NCBI GenBank assembly: GCA_964389285.1
Contig: CAYMCZ010000014.1
Location: 1-35,656 of the forward strand
DNA from: Alectryocaccobium sp964389285
Lineage (GTDB): Bacteria > Bacillota > Clostridia > Lachnospirales > Lachnospiraceae
Length of the DNA stretch: 35,656 nt
Direction: 5' to 3'
Below, piece by piece: positions 32,286-35,656 of this stretch. Each line of letters begins with the position of its first letter. Position 1 is the first letter of the stretch. The notes beneath the pieces were generated by a model. It saw nothing but the letters and a program-made list of their open reading frames with translations, had not been told where the DNA came from and searched no databases. The position numbers and the translations under genes were made by a program.

Positions 32286-32383
32286 ATGTCCAGATTCCTT
32301 CTATAAAAATACTTTCACCTTTACATCAGGATTGTCGGGTTCGTTTTGCAATTGGGCACACTTTGCCTTTTTGTGCAGCTTTT

Positions 32384-32411
32384 ATTGTACCACTTTATGC
32401 GTCAAATGCAA
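32384..32411 (-). promoter_or_regulatory. Promoter of the giant surface-protein gene
   Basis: Minus-strand -35 TTGCAT (32406-32411), 16-bp spacer, -10 TACAAT (32384-32389) preceded by TGG, an extended -10. The leader to the ATG at 32285 is about 90 bases. The rest of the 188-bp gap holds a 14-bp AT-rich palindrome around 32450 and no gene. Confidence 0.72.
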
Positions 32412-32473
32412 TAGGTTTAAATCTCTTAAACTTTGTAATTTTTGTGAATTTTCATATGAAAAGAATATGCGTA

Positions 32474-33247
32474 TCACTGTCTGAAGCTTTTTATGTCTTT
32501 TTTGGAAAAGCCGAATTTTTTCAGATATGCCGTTATTTCTTTGAAAAAATATCCGAGATCCTGCGCCGTATGTGCGTCAGAACCTACGGTTATGGAGCTT
32601 CCGCCGAGTTCGCGGTATCTTTTTAATATTTCGGGATAGGGGTGAATATGCGCCAGTCCCTTTTTGAGACCGGCGGTGTTTATCTCGAGAGCGATATCTT
32701 TTTCTATAAGGATTTTAAGTATCTCGTCCGTCAGATCGGCATTTTCGGGATAAGAGTATTCGGCGTCCTTGTTGTAACCGTATCTTACGATATAGTCAAA
32801 ATGACCTAAGGTGTCGAAGCAGTCGCAGCTTTTTACGCACTCAAGGCAGACCTCAAAGTACCTCCTGAAAAGCTCTCTGTCGGTCATGATAAAGAGATCC
32901 CTCTCAAAGGAATCTTTTCCATCCACCATATGTACAGAGCCGATAACCAGATCAAAAGGATATCTCCGGATAAGCTCCGCAAGCCTTTCGTTCATCTTCG
33001 GCTCTAAACCAAGCTCTATGCCTATCTTAATATCCAGACGGCCTTTGTATTTTTCACGCAATAAACCCAGCTCTCTGAAATACTCATCCGCATCAAACAC
33101 AAACCGGCCGTCCGGAAAGTCCATATCATAATGATCCGCAAAGCAGATCTGCTTCATGCCGAGCTCCATCGCCCGTATAACATACGCCTCCGGCTCTTCC
33201 ACGCTGTCGGAAGAGTATCTTGTGTGTACATGCGTATCTGAAATCAT
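32474..33247 (-). CDS. PHP-domain phosphoesterase, histidinol-phosphatase-like (HisJ/HisK type)
   Basis: A metal-dependent hydrolase of the PHP family (257 residues). The first metal-binding motif is DTHVHTRYSSD with H6 and H8; ICFADHYD follows near 34-41, then a Glu ligand in GIELGLEP, VIGSVHMVDG, and the C-terminal SDAHTAQDLG near 218-227. This layout matches HisJ-type histidinol-phosphatases, which remove phosphate from L-histidinol phosphate in histidine synthesis. No other his gene is in the window, so another phosphoester substrate is possible. It is 17 bp after iscU with AAGGAG upstream and so is the last gene of the Fe-S operon. I see no strong terminator after it. Confidence 0.88.
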   Translation of the reverse strand: MISDTHVHTRYSSDSVEEPEAYVIRAMELGMKQICFADHYDMDFPDGRFVFDADEYFRELGLLREKYKGRLDIKIGIELGLEPKMNERLAELIRRYPFDLVIGSVHMVDGKDSFERDLFIMTDRELFRRYFEVCLECVKSCDCFDTLGHFDYIVRYGYNKDAEYSYPENADLTDEILKILIEKDIALEINTAGLKKGLAHIHPYPEILKRYRELGGSSITVGSDAHTAQDLGYFFKEITAYLKKFGFSKKDIKSFRQ

Positions 33248-33264
33248 CGCTTCTCCTTTGGATA

Positions 33265-33714
33265 TCAGTATTCTTCTTTCGGGATCTCATCCTCGTGATG
33301 TTCACCTATATCGGTTTTGGGCTTTTTAAGGCCCTTTATCTCAATGCCGTTTTTCTCGGCATAATCCCAGAGAGCCGCGTGTATGGCCTCCTCCGCCAGC
33401 ACCGAACAATGCACTTTCAGGGCCGGCAACCCGTCAAGCGCTTCCATAACGGCCTGATTTGTGAGCTCAAGTGCCTCCTGTATGGACTTTCCTTTTAAAA
33501 GCTCGGTCGCCATACTGCTTGAGGCAACTGCGGCTCCGCAGCCGAATGTTTTAAATTTGCAGTCGCGTATTATGCCGTCGTCGCTTATATCCAGATATAT
33601 CCTCATTATATCGCCGCATTTGGCATTTCCGACCGTTCCCACTCCGCTGGCATTTTCTATTTCACCCATGTTTCTCGGGTTTGTAAAATGATCCATTACT
33701 TTTTCGCTGTACAT
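33265..33714 (-). CDS. iscU: Fe-S cluster assembly scaffold IscU/NifU-like
   Basis: IscU is the scaffold on which Fe-S clusters are built from sulfur delivered by the desulfurase. The three ligand cysteines are present: C33 with D35 in KCGDIMRI, C59 in FKTFGCGAAVASSS and C103 in VHCSVLAEEAI. The protein is a stand-alone NifU_N domain plus a charged C-terminal tail from about 125 (KPKTDIGEHHEDEIPKEEY); there are no NifU ferredoxin or thioredoxin-like domains. At 149 residues it is close to IscU. The DNA places it 33 bp after iscS with AGAGAGGA as ribosome site. Confidence 0.96.
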   Translation of the reverse strand: MYSEKVMDHFTNPRNMGEIENASGVGTVGNAKCGDIMRIYLDISDDGIIRDCKFKTFGCGAAVASSSMATELLKGKSIQEALELTNQAVMEALDGLPALKVHCSVLAEEAIHAALWDYAEKNGIEIKGLKKPKTDIGEHHEDEIPKEEY

Positions 33715-33747
33715 CTTTCTTTCCTCTCTGTCTGCCGCACCGGCATT

Positions 33748-34938
33748 TTATTCTATAATGGCCTTGGTCTTTCCTGTTTTAAAATCCTCATATAAAGGAC
33801 TCATGGACCGCAGCTTTTCGATAATTTCTTTCAGGTTGTCAACGGTATAATCCATATCCTCTTTCGTCAGATTCGCCGAAAGCGAGAGCCTGAGTGAGCC
33901 GTGCGCGATCTCGTGCGGCAGCCCTATGGCGAGCAGCACATGCGACGGATCAAGCGAACCCGAAGTACATGCCGACCCGCTCGAAGCGCAGATACCCTTC
34001 ATTTCCAGCATCATCAAAAGAGATTCGCCCTCTATAAATTCAAAACAGAAATTCACGTTGTTCGGCAATCTGTTTTCCGGGTGTCCGTTGAGTTTTGCGT
34101 GCGGGATCTCATTTTGGATTCTTTTAATCAGATAATCCCGAAGCTCTGTCTCTTTCGCCATCCTTTCTTCAAGAGTATCGGCCGCTATCCGCGCCGCCGT
34201 TCCGTATCCGACTATTCCCGGAACATTTTCGGTCCCGGCGCGGCGGTTTCTCTCCTGGGCTCCCCCGTGAATAAAGGATTTTATTTTTACGCCCTTTCTT
34301 ATATATAAAAAGCCTATGCCTTTCGGGCCGCCTGCCTTGTGGGCGCTTGAGCTGAGCATGTCGATATTCATCTCATCCACGTTTATCGGAATCTGACCGA
34401 ACGCCTGCACCGCGTCCGTATGGAAAAATATCCCGTTTTCCCTGGCTATGGATCCGATTTCTTTTACCGGCTGGATGGTGCCGATCTCGTTATTTGCGAA
34501 CATAACCGAGATAAGAATCGTCTCCGGACGGATGGCCGCCCTAAGCTGATCCAAATCTATGACGCCGTTTTCATCCACATCTATGTATGTCACCTGCGCG
34601 CCCCGGTATTTTTCCAGATATTCGCAGGTATGCAAAACGGCGTGATGTTCTATTTTTGAAGTGATTATGTGTTTTCCTTTTTTTTGCAGAAAGTCAAACG
34701 TGGCTTTCAAAGCCCAGTTGTCGGCCTCCGTGCCGCCCGCCGTAAAATATATCTCCTCCGGCTTCGCGCCTATAAGGCGCGCTATGTTTTTCCTGCTTTC
34801 GTTTACGGCTTCTTTATTTTCTGCCGCAAACGAATATATACCGGACGGATTGCCGTAATTATTTGAAAAATAAGGCAGCATGGCCTCAACCACCGCGGGA
34901 TCCGTCATTGTTGTCGCCGCGTTATCCAGATAAATCAT
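33748..34938 (-). CDS. iscS: Cysteine desulfurase (IscS/NifS family)
   Basis: A PLP enzyme that takes sulfur from cysteine and passes it as persulfide to IscU and other acceptors. The PLP site includes H99, D175 and Lys201 in SSSAHKAGGPKG, with GGAQERNRRAGTEN near 225-238; the persulfide Cys324 lies in the flexible loop SSGSACTSGSLDPSHVL, of the group-I type. The frame stays open to 35004, overlapping the regulator gene, but ATG 34938 has GGGAGGA upstream and starts with MIYLDNAATT as the family does; this gives 396 residues. It follows the Rrf2 gene by 53 bp and precedes iscU. NifS and IscS cannot be separated by sequence alone; absence of nif genes favours a general Fe-S role. Confidence 0.96.
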   Translation of the reverse strand: MIYLDNAATTMTDPAVVEAMLPYFSNNYGNPSGIYSFAAENKEAVNESRKNIARLIGAKPEEIYFTAGGTEADNWALKATFDFLQKKGKHIITSKIEHHAVLHTCEYLEKYRGAQVTYIDVDENGVIDLDQLRAAIRPETILISVMFANNEIGTIQPVKEIGSIARENGIFFHTDAVQAFGQIPINVDEMNIDMLSSSAHKAGGPKGIGFLYIRKGVKIKSFIHGGAQERNRRAGTENVPGIVGYGTAARIAADTLEERMAKETELRDYLIKRIQNEIPHAKLNGHPENRLPNNVNFCFEFIEGESLLMMLEMKGICASSGSACTSGSLDPSHVLLAIGLPHEIAHGSLRLSLSANLTKEDMDYTVDNLKEIIEKLRSMSPLYEDFKTGKTKAIIE

Positions 34939-34991
34939 TTTCTTCCTCCCGTAAGCGTATCGGCGAGAAACGTCAAATCCCTTATGTTTTT

Positions 34992-35450
34992 TCAGTTTCC
35001 GCATGTACGCACATACCGATTTTTTTCGGCTTCTTTCTTTTTGCTTTCCTCTATGAGCTCGCTCAGCATGATGGAGTCCACCGCCGACTGTATGGCGTCA
35101 TTCATTTTTTTCCATACGTATTTAGTCACACAGCTGTCGGCTCCCTCGCAGCCGCCTTCTCCTTCCAGCGCCCCGCAGGAAACCGGCTCAAGATCGCCCT
35201 CAAGTGTCCGCAGTACCTCTCCCACGGAAACCTCCCGGGGATCCTTTGCAAGCCTGTATCCTCCGCCGGCTCCTCTTACCGAGCTTATCAGCCCGCCTTT
35301 TTTAAGCAGCCTGAAAATCTGTTCAAGATAATTTTCCGAAACGCCCTGCCGCTGTGAAATGCTCATTATCGAGACCGCGTCCTGCTCCTGATGCACCGCC
35401 AGGTCGATTATGGCCCTCAGCCCGTAGCGTCCCTTCGTCGATATCTTCAA
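34992..35450 (-). CDS. iscR: Rrf2-family regulator, IscR-like
   Basis: A winged-helix repressor (152 residues) with the family start KISTKGRYGLRAIIDLA, recognition helix region VSENYLEQIFRLLKK (37-51) and wing SSVRGAGGGYRLAK (56-69). Three cysteines that can hold a [2Fe-2S] cluster are present at C92, C101 and C107; spacing is C-x8-C-x5-C, three residues longer in the first gap than in E. coli IscR. A fourth Cys is at 150. The start codon is TTG (35448-35450) with AGAGGTGA 6 bases upstream; no ATG fits. It heads the isc genes and has a palindromic operator over its own promoter, so it probably represses the operon when its cluster is loaded. CymR-type sulfur regulation is an alternative, though CymR lacks the cysteines. 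Confidence 0.93.
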   Translation of the reverse strand: MKISTKGRYGLRAIIDLAVHQEQDAVSIMSISQRQGVSENYLEQIFRLLKKGGLISSVRGAGGGYRLAKDPREVSVGEVLRTLEGDLEPVSCGALEGEGGCEGADSCVTKYVWKKMNDAIQSAVDSIMLSELIEESKKKEAEKNRYVRTCGN

Positions 35451-35509
35451 TTAAAATCACCTCTGTTTTACCTCAGTCTTAAAACCAACTCCGTTTTGCT
35501 GACCGGGTT

Positions 35510-35534
35510 AATTCCTACTATTTTAGTAGGAATT
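35510..35534 (-). promoter_or_regulatory. Palindromic operator of the isc operon
   Basis: Two uninterrupted 11-bp arms, AATTCCTACTA and TAGTAGGAATT, flank a TTT centre. The core CC-N-ACT-(5)-AGT-N-GG matches the general form of the type 1 IscR site (YYGACT-RWWWY-AGTCRR) except at the G and C positions. It covers the expected transcription start of the promoter at 35541-35569, a normal place for a repressor. Confidence 0.85.
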
Positions 35535-35540
35535 ATTCAG

Positions 35541-35569
35541 AATATATCACCCGAAACCGCGCCTGTCAA
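35541..35569 (-). promoter_or_regulatory. Sigma-A promoter of the isc operon
   Basis: Minus-strand -35 TTGACA (35564-35569), 17-bp spacer, -10 TATATT (35541-35546), about 90 bases before the TTG start of the regulator gene. Confidence 0.88.
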
Positions 35570-35611
35570 GATTTTTTTAAGATAAAAAAGGCTGCCGCTT
35601 TTTGATATGCT

Positions 35612-35653
35612 ACCCTCAAGTAGGACATTGAAATATAAAACCTACTTGGGGGT
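35612..35653. repeat. Inverted repeat at the window edge, possible mobile-element end
   Basis: ACCCTCAAGTAGG (35612-35624) is repeated inverted at 35641-35653 (12 of 13 bases), 16 bases apart. The phrase resembles IS3-family ends, which often read CCCCCAA..GTAGACA, but no transposase is visible because the window stops. A weak A/T-flanked hairpin (35584-35603) lies just before it. Confidence 0.4.
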
Positions 35654-35656
35654 GTT

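Overview
The window looks like chromosomal DNA of an anaerobic, Gram-positive member of the Clostridia (Bacillota). The gene families fit this: an mraZ-rsmH-ftsL-ftsI division cluster, RelQ-type alarmone synthetase, ClpX, IscS/IscU with an Rrf2 regulator, indolepyruvate:ferredoxin oxidoreductase, and a very large secreted repeat protein of the kind seen in gut and oral Clostridia (Lachnospiraceae or Anaerovoracaceae-like; the family cannot be fixed from this window). All 24 protein-coding reading frames I support lie on the minus strand, so the biological order runs from high to low coordinates.

In transcription order: (1) 35569-32474, an Fe-S operon: sigma-A promoter, 25-bp palindromic operator, Rrf2/IscR-like repressor, cysteine desulfurase, IscU scaffold and a PHP phosphoesterase. 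(2) 32411-23750, a giant secreted surface protein of about 2,845 residues, split into two overlapping frames by one extra base in an A7 tract. (3) 23719-20849, phosphoglycerate kinase, triosephosphate isomerase and a tyrosine recombinase lacking its usual C-terminal tail, followed by a 177-bp long inverted repeat. (4) 20622-14756, an aromatic 2-oxoacid/arylacetate cluster (acyl-CoA synthetase, IorA, IorB, phenylacetate-CoA ligase, tandem-ACT protein) bounded by a clear promoter and terminator. (5) 14751-4254, a ten-gene housekeeping operon (SH3-GH18 membrane protein, DivIVA-like coiled coil, TsaC, RpiB, dCMP deaminase, TyrRS, AlaRS, RelQ, ClpX; tightly packed, several start/stop overlaps), again with promoter and terminator. 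(6) 4244-82, the start of the division/cell-wall cluster, driven by a promoter that runs into four 10-bp MraZ boxes.

The most unusual parts are the frameshifted giant adhesin-like gene with a triplicated unrecognised module, the long palindrome beside the truncated recombinase, the ClpX whose RKH substrate loop is missing and which is coupled to relQ and alaS, and a widespread-looking short repeat that supplies the last 20 residues of TsaC. I saw no CRISPR array, tRNA, rRNA or intact insertion sequence. I did not find a system that I can confidently call wholly new.
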